This document shows positions 30,056 through 37,169 of a stretch of DNA of 37,169 nt, piece by piece. The notes beneath the pieces were generated by a model. The model was not told the DNA's origin and did not search any database. It saw nothing but the letters and a program-made list of their open reading frames with translations. The position numbers and the translations under genes were made by a program. Location: the NCBI RefSeq assembly GCF_001908105.1, contig NZ_MKGQ01000027.1, positions 1 to 37,169 on the forward strand, written 5' to 3'. Source of the DNA: Xenorhabdus eapokensis. GTDB taxonomy: Bacteria; Pseudomonadota; Gammaproteobacteria; Enterobacterales; Enterobacteriaceae. The first letter of the stretch is position 1. Each line of letters opens with the position of its first letter.

Positions 30056-30357
30056 AATTATTAAAACCTTACCAGAATGTAAATTGAATTTTTATAATTT
30101 CTGTTATCTTGATAGCTATCCATAACCACAATAGATAATTTATTTAACTATCAATGACAGAAATAATAATATCTTATGTATATTACTTTTATCGTTATAT
30201 GCTTATAGTTTAAGATTATACTCTTTTCGCTATTTTTCATTTTTTAGGTAAAGTTTTTTTAACTAAAACTTAAAGCCATTGTATTTAATTGCATAAAACT
30301 CAACGACCTGCTTTATAGCAGGCCGTTAATTATATTAATTTTTTATGATTATCCCAT
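30056..30357. other. Region upstream of the omptin gene
   Basis: A 302-base gap, very AT-rich, ending in the hairpin at 30302-30327. It presumably holds the omptin promoter on the minus strand; I could not assign hexamers or a PhoP box. Confidence 0.35.
30302..30327 (-). terminator. Terminator of the HutD/Ves gene
   Basis: An 11-position stem with one mismatch (AACGACCTGCT at 30302-30312, AGCAGGCCGTT at 30317-30327) and a 4-base loop. On the minus strand TTTT follows shortly after (GAGTTTTATG). Confidence 0.65.
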
Positions 30358-30927
30358 TTAGCCAATCGGACGTAAATCAACCCACAATAACTGGCTATCC
30401 GCAATCAATGGCTTAATTACCCCTTCTCGTATATCCGGCAACCACCATGCACCTTGACCAAAAGCAAGCTGGACACAATTCGCTCCTGTCATTTCCCAAC
30501 GTCCTTTTAAAACATAAAGTACACCACTGTGTGAGGTTGGCAGTAAACGTTCATCAGAAATAACTGAAATATCAGAAGCCCAACATGAACGGCGAGTCAT
30601 AATATTGAAACACTGAACAGGACCATCCAATAATTCCGCATGTGTCAAAATATCACCTGAAAAATTAAATGGAGCCATCTTTTTCACCAATTCGTGCTCC
30701 AAAAAACCTGGGCTGGTCAAACGAACACCCTTTCCTTTTAATAAAACGATTGAGCATTCAACATCAGGGAATTGCCCTAATCCCCCACTTTGATGAACCG
30801 TCGTAAAACACGCTCTCCAGGCGAAATCATCAGATACAGGCCAGCAAACAATATCCCTTATTTCGCTTCCCCCTCCAGACCATTGCACATTTGGTAATGT
30901 TGCATAATCGAAGCATTTCATTTTCAT
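30358..30927 (-). CDS. HutD/Ves family cupin-like protein
   Basis: A 189-residue cytoplasmic protein with the bicupin-like HutD/Ves pattern: an N-terminal WSGGGSEIRDIVCWP, FAWRACFTTV, a middle FNIMTRRSCW, and GVLYVLKGRWEM. E. coli Ves (191 residues) has the same blocks and is cold-induced; HutD of pseudomonads lies in the histidine-utilisation operon. No hut genes are seen here. Start ATG 30927 has GGGAG upstream; a second ATG 2 codons later is also possible. It lies 126 bases downstream of the MocR regulator gene on the same strand and may be co-transcribed with it. Confidence 0.88.
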   Translation of the reverse strand: MKMKCFDYATLPNVQWSGGGSEIRDIVCWPVSDDFAWRACFTTVHQSGGLGQFPDVECSIVLLKGKGVRLTSPGFLEHELVKKMAPFNFSGDILTHAELLDGPVQCFNIMTRRSCWASDISVISDERLLPTSHSGVLYVLKGRWEMTGANCVQLAFGQGAWWLPDIREGVIKPLIADSQLLWVDLRPIG

Positions 30928-31053
30928 GCCACTCCCTCACCACTTTTAGATTTTGTTTACAGTGCTAAAAGATAACCGGTATCAACTTGTTAACCGGAAC
31001 ATTGGCAAATAATTTCCCCTACGACAATATTGAGATAGTTGAAGTGTGATTGA

Positions 31054-32475
31054 TTACCCGCATTCCTTTAAAAGCATATGGCACATATTCCCTAATTCTT
31101 TCATTGCCAAAGCCTGAGTTTCATTCCAGGCAAATGAAGTGTTCAAGCGAAAAGCATGATCAAACTGAGTGCTAGTGGAAAACATGCTACCTGGTGCAAT
31201 ACTGATATTCTTTGCTAATGCCAGTTGATAGAGTCGGTTAGCATTAAAAGGTGGTTCAAACTCCAGCCAGAGAAAATAACCACCACGTGTGCTGCTTACT
31301 TTCACGGATTGGGGAAAGTATTCACTAATTGCCCATAGCATCCGATTTTGCCGTTGTTCCAACTGCCGCCTCAATCGACGCAGGTGATTGTCATATCCTC
31401 CCTGCGCCAAATAGTCCGCAATTGCCAACTGTGTCGGCGTACTGGCAGATACCGTACTCATCATCTGTAGTTGCTGAATTTTCTGCGCATATTTGCCTGC
31501 TGCAACCCAGCCTACCCGATAACCAGGGGCAAGGCATTTTGAAAATGATGAACAGTGCATGAAATTATTTTCAGTATCCCATGCTTTGATTGGTGCCGGA
31601 GGCTCCTGCTCGAAATACAATTCACCATATACATCATCTTCAATCAGAGCGATCTGGTTTTGGTTCAAAATCCCTACCAATCGCTGTTTATTTTCAAAAG
31701 GCATTGTGCAGCACAGTGGATTTTGAAAACGCGACATCAACCAGCAAGCTTTTATTGGATATTTCTGCACAACTTCTTCTAAAGTATGCAAATCAATGCC
31801 TGTATGGGGATCGGTTTTAATGGCAATGGCTTTCAAACGTAACCGTTCTATCGCTTGCAGCGCCCCATAAAAAGCAGGGGATTCAATCACTATCCAATCC
31901 CCTGGTGAAGTGACAGATTGCAAACTTAAACTCAATGACTCCATTGCTCCGGCAGTAATCACAATTTCCTCAGGGGAAACATGGATACCGTGGGAAGCAT
32001 AACGACGGGATATATTGCGCCGTAACTTTTCATTACCTGGCGGCAAACCTGCTAGCGAACTGTGTGACACAAAACGGCGAGCAACTGAAGCCAGTATTTT
32101 TGACAATTTGGGCTCAACCAATAAAGAAGGATCAGGAAATGCTGAACCGAAAGGAATAATTTGCGGATCTTTGCAGGCCTGTAAAACATCAAATATGGAA
32201 GCGCTGATCTCCACATTTTCACTTAGGTTTAGTCCCTTTCCCCCTTTTGCCGCCGCAAAGGGTTTTAATCGAGTGGCAACGTAATATCCTGATTGTGGAC
32301 GTGCCACGATCCATCCTTGGCTTTCCAGCAATTGATAAGCTTGTAACACAGTCATCAAGCTCAAACCCGACGATTTTACCGATTCCCGCAATGAGGGTAA
32401 TCTATCACCCACCTGCCAAATATCGTCTTCTATTTGTTGGCGGATCATTCCAGCCAATTGTTCGTAACGCGTCAT
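31054..32475 (-). CDS. ydcR: MocR-type regulator: GntR DNA-binding domain fused to aminotransferase
   Basis: A 473-residue protein close to E. coli YdcR. Residues 1-70 form a GntR winged helix (GDRLPSLRESVKSSGLSLMT). Residues about 95-470 are a fold-type-I aminotransferase domain with PLP-lysine K313 in SSFSKCLAPGYR, N252 in QNP, and the D280-D281-V-Y block for the cofactor ring. Members use pyridoxal phosphate as an effector rather than for transamination in the cases studied (PdxR, GabR). Target genes unknown; YdcR itself is poorly studied. It has a clear promoter that overlaps an inverted repeat (32503-32536), suggesting autoregulation. Divergent from yegD. Confidence 0.92.
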   Translation of the reverse strand: MTRYEQLAGMIRQQIEDDIWQVGDRLPSLRESVKSSGLSLMTVLQAYQLLESQGWIVARPQSGYYVATRLKPFAAAKGGKGLNLSENVEISASIFDVLQACKDPQIIPFGSAFPDPSLLVEPKLSKILASVARRFVSHSSLAGLPPGNEKLRRNISRRYASHGIHVSPEEIVITAGAMESLSLSLQSVTSPGDWIVIESPAFYGALQAIERLRLKAIAIKTDPHTGIDLHTLEEVVQKYPIKACWLMSRFQNPLCCTMPFENKQRLVGILNQNQIALIEDDVYGELYFEQEPPAPIKAWDTENNFMHCSSFSKCLAPGYRVGWVAAGKYAQKIQQLQMMSTVSASTPTQLAIADYLAQGGYDNHLRRLRRQLEQRQNRMLWAISEYFPQSVKVSSTRGGYFLWLEFEPPFNANRLYQLALAKNISIAPGSMFSTSTQFDHAFRLNTSFAWNETQALAMKELGNMCHMLLKECG

Positions 32476-32497
32476 ATGTTTGGCCTTTATCTAAACT

Positions 32498-32536
32498 GTT
32501 ATAGGTATAAAGTGAAAAATTTTCAATATTATACTT
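32498..32536 (-). promoter_or_regulatory. ydcR promoter overlapping an inverted repeat
   Basis: On the minus strand TTGAAA (32521-32526) and TATAAC (32498-32503) are 17 bases apart, 23 bases before the start codon. AGGTATAA at 32503-32510 and TTATACTT at 32529-32536 form an inverted repeat with 7 of 8 matches across this promoter, a plausible operator. Confidence 0.45.
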
Positions 32537-32837
32537 GGTATTTTCAGGAACAGAAATCACGCTATGATTAGAATAAATAAGTTCACCTGAGAAAGATAAT
32601 TACCATATACGGGACTGTTAAGAATGAATTTTTTATTAAAAAAAACACTTCTCTATAATTTGCTTATATATATTCTAAGAAGAAATAATAAGGTATTTCA
32701 GTATTTCTGATTATCCTTTTTTGAATAAAATAACGGGTGAGTCAGTTCATTAGAGCAAACTAAGCTCGCGTTCAGAACTCATTTAGGATAGCATCTGCCC
32801 TTTTTAAAATTCCCACGATTAAATTATGAGGAAACCC
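32537..32837. other. Divergent intergenic region ydcR/yegD
   Basis: About 300 AT-rich bases. No RNA gene, repeat or clear yegD promoter was recognised. Confidence 0.35.
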
Positions 32838-34193
32838 ATGTTCATCGGTTTTGATTATGGCACATCAAATTGCGCAGTAGCAGAGATAATCGAAGATACA
32901 CCACAACTAATTGCTATTGAAAATGGTAGCTTCTATATGCCTTCTGCTCTGGCTGCACCGACCAGAGAAGCCATTTCTGAGCACTTATTTCGCCACTGGA
33001 ATATCAAACCAGGCAATCAAACAGGTGAGCAATTACTTCGTAGCGCGATCACAACAAACCGAGAGGAAGGCATTGAACTTTTGCCTGATGATCTCGTATT
33101 TGGACAAAAAGCATTAGCTCGCTATTTAGAAGATCCTCAAGAGGTTTATTACGTTAAGTCACCAAAGTCTTTTTTGGGTGCAATGGGATTAAGAGATACT
33201 CAAATCAGTTTTTTTGAGGATCTGGTTTGTGCCATGATGGCAAATATCAGACAACAAGTAGAAGCCAACAAACAGCAAGCTGTCGAAGACGTTGTCATTG
33301 GTCGCCCAATCAATTTTCATGGACGTGGCGGCGATAAATCGAATCAACAAGCTGAAAAAATCTTACTTAATGCGGCAAAACGGGCAGGCTTTCGCAACAT
33401 TGAATTCCAATTTGAACCAGTGGCAGCAGGCCTGGAATATGAAGCCACATTAACAGAAGATAAAACGGTATTGGTCGTTGATATTGGCGGCGGAACAACA
33501 GATTGTTCGGTTATTCGAATGGGGCCAAGCTGGCGAAACCTGGCTGAACGCAATGACAGCTTACTGGCGCACACGGGTCAACGTATCGGAGGAAATGATT
33601 TAGATATTAATCTCACTTTTAAACAACTTATGCATCCTTTCGGATTAGGCAGCAAAGTTACCTCAGGTATTGACATGCCACTGACACAGTTTTGGAACCC
33701 GATTGCCATTAATGATATACAAGCCCAGAAAGAGTTCTACTCTCGTCAGAATTTAGCGGCATTAAAATCTTTGTACAGAGATGCCAAAGAACCCGAAAAA
33801 CTCGCCCGCTTATTGAAAGTGTACCAAGAGACATTAGGATACAGCCTCGTTCGCAGTGCAGAGGAAGCCAAAATTACGCTTTCAGGGCAAGCTGAATGCC
33901 GCGTTAAACTCAACCTATTATCAGAGATAATTGAAGTTGATATTCAACGTGATCAGATGATTGTGGCAATCGATTCCACTAAAGAGAAAATGACAAAATT
34001 AGTTAGTGAAGCTGTGGCACAAAGCGGAACCCAACCTGATGTGATCTTTATGACAGGTGGTTCAGCCAGTTCCCCCATTCTGCGCCAAGCGGTTGAACAA
34101 AAATTGCCAGGGATCCCGTTGGTTGGAGGTAATTACTTCGGTTCAGTAACAACGGGTCTGGCACGCTGGGCAAAAATTTGTTTTGCTCAATAG
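32838..34193 (+). CDS. yegD: YegD, Hsp70-family chaperone-like ATPase
   Basis: A 451-residue actin/Hsp70-fold ATPase of the YegD family, which has the nucleotide-binding domain but no DnaK-type peptide-binding domain. Phosphate motif 1 is FIGFDYGTSN at 2-11; phosphate motif 2 is VVDIGGGTTDCS; the adenosine motif is FMTGGSASSPI near the C-terminus. E. coli YegD has 450 residues and starts MFIGFDYGT, so I use ATG 32838; a GAGGA site is at 32828-32832, overlapping the earlier in-frame ATG 32826. Client and role are unknown. Confidence 0.93.
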   Translation: MFIGFDYGTSNCAVAEIIEDTPQLIAIENGSFYMPSALAAPTREAISEHLFRHWNIKPGNQTGEQLLRSAITTNREEGIELLPDDLVFGQKALARYLEDPQEVYYVKSPKSFLGAMGLRDTQISFFEDLVCAMMANIRQQVEANKQQAVEDVVIGRPINFHGRGGDKSNQQAEKILLNAAKRAGFRNIEFQFEPVAAGLEYEATLTEDKTVLVVDIGGGTTDCSVIRMGPSWRNLAERNDSLLAHTGQRIGGNDLDINLTFKQLMHPFGLGSKVTSGIDMPLTQFWNPIAINDIQAQKEFYSRQNLAALKSLYRDAKEPEKLARLLKVYQETLGYSLVRSAEEAKITLSGQAECRVKLNLLSEIIEVDIQRDQMIVAIDSTKEKMTKLVSEAVAQSGTQPDVIFMTGGSASSPILRQAVEQKLPGIPLVGGNYFGSVTTGLARWAKICFAQ

Positions 34194-34590
34194 GTCATCT
34201 CCATAGATTAATTGATTCTATTGAGTGAGGGGAGTATCTTGGCTCTTAGATAGCCATAATCGCCAAAAGTGAGCTTCGATGACTATCGTCCTCAGATTTC
34301 TATGTAATTTTCTTGCCGTCTTATTGTGCTATAACCTGTTACTAACTTGCCAGACTATAAAGTGATAGTGAGATAATAATGAAGCGTAATATATTGACAT
34401 TAAATTAAAAAGATATCATAGGACAAACGGTTAAAATATTTTACCGACAGAAAATGAAAGCGATTTTTAGCTTACCCATTTATCGGCAACATTCTTAGCC
34501 ACATATATTGATGTCTGAAATGAGGGGCACATTGAGTATTCTATTTTAGAATGTGCCTTTAAATACATATAAAATAAAAAGGTAAATCCT
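34194..34590. other. Intergenic region before the metalloprotease
   Basis: A 397-base AT-rich gap. It holds a near-palindrome CGGTTAAAATATTTTACCG at 34428-34446 and a small palindrome ATTCTATTTTAGAAT at about 34537-34551, either of which could be an operator. A 28-codon hydrophobic open frame at 34279-34365 has only a weak ribosome site. Nothing else is seen. Confidence 0.35.
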
Positions 34591-35541
34591 ATGTATAAAA
34601 AATCCCTCAAGTCATCAAAAATATTTAATCTGTTAAGTTTTATTTTACTTACAGCAACGATTGATGGCTATGCTCAACCTTCTCATTTTGATCCCTCTGA
34701 TCCAGCCTATAGCCATGTTAGCTTCTTTCTTGAATATGACACACTGCACACTAATATCCCCAGGCCATATTCAGCAACACGCCATTATGGGCCTTTTATG
34801 CGTTACCTTATAGATCCACAAATGACAATTCGTTATAATATAGAAGGTGGTGAGAGTGAAGATATTCGTTTGCAGCCTCTTGTTGATGAAGCAGCAACAT
34901 ATTGGAATGAAATTCTTGGAAGTTATGGACTAACTATATTACCATTGTCAGCAGGTGGTGGCATTCCAAATTTAATTATACGAACCGTTCCAAATTCTTA
35001 TTTTAGTGATACAGATACTCTTGCTATTACATATGAAGCAGGATATCGGTTCTTAAGATATCTTAATAGCCAATACTCTTTTATTACATCATCTGGAATA
35101 TATATTAGACAAACTCGTGACATAAGCAGAGTAAATTTACAACAATTAGAAACTAACTTTGGAACCAATGATAGGACAGTTTTACTAGAAAATCTTACTT
35201 ATACATTTCTGCTTCATGAATTTGGACATGCAGTAGGGCTTTCTCATCCAAGAGTAATGTCAAATCCAATGAGGTTTTATCCACCACCAAGAGAAAGATG
35301 GCATATCTTTGAAGAGCTAGGTGTTGCCTCGCTCGAAACTATACAAGATAGGCCAGAACCAGCTCTTATGGAAAATTCTATATTTGGATTGTTGCAAACG
35401 TTTTACCTTTATAATCAACAACAATATCAACACCTTGCAAGACATATGATCCATTTATCCAATGGTGAGAGGCGTTGGATCCAGAATATGGTTTCTTGCT
35501 CGCGTAGGTATCCGCCAGAAATAAGGGCTAAAAATCAATGA
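34591..35541 (+). CDS. Secreted metzincin-like zinc metalloprotease
   Basis: A 316-residue exported protein. Signal peptide ends at GYA (26-28). The extended zinc motif HEFGHAVGLSH at 209-219 provides three histidines and the catalytic E210, as in the metzincins; a candidate Met-turn is ALM at 258-260. The N-terminal part of the catalytic domain (MTIRYNIEGG, then EAATYWNEILGSYG) resembles the start of matrixin-like domains, where strand 1 is followed by a long helix. No repeats-in-toxin tail is present, so it is not a serralysin of the PrtA kind. It has an AAAGGT ribosome site. The codon use and AT content differ from the housekeeping genes, and it neighbours IS and toxin-like genes, so it is probably acquired. 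Confidence 0.75.
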   Translation: MYKKSLKSSKIFNLLSFILLTATIDGYAQPSHFDPSDPAYSHVSFFLEYDTLHTNIPRPYSATRHYGPFMRYLIDPQMTIRYNIEGGESEDIRLQPLVDEAATYWNEILGSYGLTILPLSAGGGIPNLIIRTVPNSYFSDTDTLAITYEAGYRFLRYLNSQYSFITSSGIYIRQTRDISRVNLQQLETNFGTNDRTVLLENLTYTFLLHEFGHAVGLSHPRVMSNPMRFYPPPRERWHIFEELGVASLETIQDRPEPALMENSIFGLLQTFYLYNQQQYQHLARHMIHLSNGERRWIQNMVSCSRRYPPEIRAKNQ

Positions 35542-35679
35542 TCAGTTGTTATCACATTTGTTTCCGTTAGGCTGGGAACTATCAATCTGACAGACGATTA
35601 TCTCTGGCGAAGCAACCGCGCGTCCGCTTCCGGTAAGTTCCCAAGCCTGAGGTTCACTATACCTTCTAATATCCTGATT
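35542..35679 (-). pseudogene. Coding debris, unassigned
   Basis: A stop-bounded minus-strand frame of 45 codons without a start (…RRYSEPQAWELTGSG… to …GNKCDNN, stop at 35542). The local G+C is higher than in the genes on either side, and a second frame in the same stretch is also open for 37 codons. It looks like the 3' remains of a lost gene, but I cannot name it. Confidence 0.3.
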
Positions 35680-35761
35680 TCAAATGCTTCATAGCTCTGA
35701 CGGATTAATTCTCATACGCGTAGCGCAACTGGAAAAATAATAATGCCACTAAATGGATGGA

Positions 35762-36157
35762 TTAGTAAGCATCAGGCCCAACCCAAAGAGATTTAATATA
35801 ATTATTGGAGTCACATTGAATAATAACTTTTTGTCCACTAGATGCAGCATAAATTGCCGTTGCAAGCATGGCGTTCCCGGCAGGGGTATCAACTTGATAA
35901 GCCCCCCAATACCAAGCCTTGTCACCTTTTATATTTTTAATGGTATAAGTTACCCAATTTTTATTATCATTATATCCTACAGATAGAGAAATAAGATAAC
36001 CTTGATTGAGGGTGCAGTCTTTTGCTAAAACCGCCTTAGTTATTTGGTTAATTATATTTAATTTAGGTTGTGTATTACTTGTAGTATCTTTAGGTGTAGC
36101 AACCGCTACATTGCTAATTATACTCAAAAATAAAGCAAGTATAGAAAATGTTTTCAT
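35762..36157 (-). CDS. Small secreted protein resembling AB5-type B subunits
   Basis: A 131-residue protein with signal peptide 1-20 (ends AVA). The mature part has two cysteines (C48, C115), compatible with one disulfide bond. The segment AMLATAIYAASSGQKVIIQC (96-115) followed by IKSLWVG (121-127) resembles the helix-plus-strand region of subtilase/typhoid-toxin B subunits and of a wider set of small secreted OB-fold proteins in Gram-negatives. That is a pattern match by eye. If it is a B subunit it would bind glycans as a pentamer. The ribosome site AGAGG lies 9-13 bases before ATG. It starts 27 bases after the 267-residue gene and is in the same operon. Confidence 0.55.
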   Translation of the reverse strand: MKTFSILALFLSIISNVAVATPKDTTSNTQPKLNIINQITKAVLAKDCTLNQGYLISLSVGYNDNKNWVTYTIKNIKGDKAWYWGAYQVDTPAGNAMLATAIYAASSGQKVIIQCDSNNYIKSLWVGPDAY

Positions 36158-36184
36158 TTGATTTAACCTCTTTTTTTAACGTAT

Positions 36185-36988
36185 TTATTCACATGTAATA
36201 TATTCAATTTCCCAACTGATTTTTTTGTCTTGATTAAGACAATTCGACCAGGACCAACTAACTTTATTACTAGTTTTTATGGTAAAAGCACGATCTAAGT
36301 TTGGTTTTACCTCAAATGATCTTGGGCCAGTATCATAGTAACAACTAGAAGTAATATATGAAACTCTTACAAGGCCACTGCCTTTATTTTCAAACTTCAT
36401 ATTATCGGTTGATTCTACGATGTTCGAATGGTGAGTTACATTAGCTTTTTCTGTGTTTTGAATACGCTCAATAGATTCTTGCTTATGATTTTTTTCATCA
36501 TCATATATAATTACTTGAAATTTATTGCTTGTGGAATAGTCGCCAACAGAAGGGGAACATTTACTTTCACTTCCATCACAAATTAACCTAAGCTTAATCT
36601 GACAACCATCCTTTTTGATAAAGGTACTATACCATGAACTGGCAATCCAAGTCTTTGTTGTGTTTAGTTCAACTTCGCATGTTTTAATCTTAGGAGTAGG
36701 TTTAGGCTTAGTTAGCAATATATTAGTAATGGGAATTAAATTTTTTGCCATGGGGTAAACAACAAGAAAATCATTGCATTGTGAATCTCCCAAAATTTTC
36801 TCTGTATGCAACAATGGAGGAGAATGTCCACGCCCATAATTTATCCTTCCACCGTCATTATATGAAGCGGAATAATGGTTGTTGACTGGATCATTTTCAT
36901 TAAATGCGGCATAGCTTTGTACCGCTGAGACAGACAGTGTAAGACCTAGAATAAATATTGTCTGTGCTCGTCTCAAAAAAAATTTCAT
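36185..36988 (-). CDS. Secreted eight-cysteine protein of unknown function, operon partner
   Basis: A 267-residue protein with a signal peptide (1-27, ending SYA). The mature chain has eight cysteines (71, 104, 129, 137, 144, 216, 250, 266), enough for four disulfides, and is rich in polar residues. A C-terminal half (about 195-267) looks beta-rich (VRVSYITSSCYYDTGPRSF, then SWSWSNC and ISWEIEY). I recognise no ADP-ribosyltransferase, subtilisin, ricin-like or protease motif. It is the first gene of a two-gene operon with the B-subunit-like gene; an A-type enzymatic subunit is one hypothesis, a second binding component another. Ribosome site AAGGA precedes ATG 36988. It lies next to the right-hand IS. 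Confidence 0.6.
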   Translation of the reverse strand: MKFFLRRAQTIFILGLTLSVSAVQSYAAFNENDPVNNHYSASYNDGGRINYGRGHSPPLLHTEKILGDSQCNDFLVVYPMAKNLIPITNILLTKPKPTPKIKTCEVELNTTKTWIASSWYSTFIKKDGCQIKLRLICDGSESKCSPSVGDYSTSNKFQVIIYDDEKNHKQESIERIQNTEKANVTHHSNIVESTDNMKFENKGSGLVRVSYITSSCYYDTGPRSFEVKPNLDRAFTIKTSNKVSWSWSNCLNQDKKISWEIEYITCE

Positions 36989-37060
36989 ACCTTTAATTTC
37001 CTTTGATTTTTTAAATATAATGTTTATTAAAATACTAAAAGCCCATAAGCTAATAGCTAG

Positions 37061-37169
37061 GGCGTGTTGACGTTTACCGTTTATCCTTTACTCAACCCAC
37101 ATGGGTAGCCATATCATGACAAATGCCAGCGCCAACATGCTGGCATAATTTCGGGCTAATTTATCGTAT
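37061..37169 (-). mobile_element. Partial IS5-like insertion sequence, transposase 3' end
   Basis: The terminus GGCGTGTTGAC (37061-37071) is the inverted partner of 99-109. Inside it, a minus-strand frame enters from the window edge with 26 codons, YDKLARNYASMLALAFVMIW then LPMWVE and a stop at 37088-37090; the YDKLARN...MIW ending is typical of IS5-family transposases. The bases outside are CTAG, a YTAR target. It has the same orientation as the left copy. Confidence 0.7.

Noticed and set aside
34279..34365. 28-residue hydrophobic micro-frame
   Set aside because: Only a weak ribosome site; length and hydrophobicity can arise by chance in AT-rich DNA.
35560..35720. Second open frame in the debris (…LIRQSYEAFEIRIL…) as a gene
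   Set aside because: It overlaps another equally open frame in the same stretch and has no start or ribosome site; at most one is real and neither can be named.

Overview
The window looks like a chromosomal piece of an enterobacterium of the Xenorhabdus/Photorhabdus type (Morganellaceae). Reasons: the housekeeping genes read as close relatives of E. coli genes in a recognisable order, the intergenic DNA is AT-rich, and there is a load of secreted and surface proteins (two GDSL autotransporters, an omptin, a secreted metalloprotease, a small AB-toxin-like gene pair). This is judged by eye; no database search was possible.

Both ends of the window lie inside insertion-sequence copies in the same orientation (1-109 and 37061-37169), each abutting a YTAR-type target, so the piece may be a contig broken at a repeated IS. 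Layout from the left: a WYL regulator with an SRPBCC-VOC fusion protein (161-1743, minus); dauA and a periplasmic two-DTG aspartic protease-like protein (1985-4710, plus); the minus-strand housekeeping run hemA-prfA-prmC-sirB1-kdsA (9753 down to 4780); and, divergent from hemA, lolB-ispE-prs (10068-12594). The slot between prs and ychH that holds dauA in E. coli here holds a long AT-rich leader and two tandem paralogous GDSL esterase autotransporters (13367-17659). Then ychH (minus), pth and ychF restore the enterobacterial order.

From 20.2 kb on, the content is accessory: a GNAT-like protein, an IS relic, an AraC regulator with an MdaB-type quinone reductase, an overlooked 55-residue exported cysteine peptide, an alpha/beta hydrolase, a TAXI-type TRAP transporter whose binding protein seems membrane-anchored and which is translationally overlapped with lhgO, an omptin lacking its first beta strand, a HutD/Ves protein, a MocR regulator (ydcR) and yegD. 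The last 2.6 kb carries a secreted HExxHxxGxxH metalloprotease, some coding debris, and a two-gene operon of an eight-cysteine secreted protein and a small protein resembling AB5-type B subunits.

The housekeeping genes are certain. Best candidates for something undescribed: the 35.7-37.0 kb secreted pair, the 55-residue peptide at 23.3 kb, the anchored TAXI-LhgO unit and the strand-deleted omptin. No tRNA, rRNA or CRISPR array was seen.
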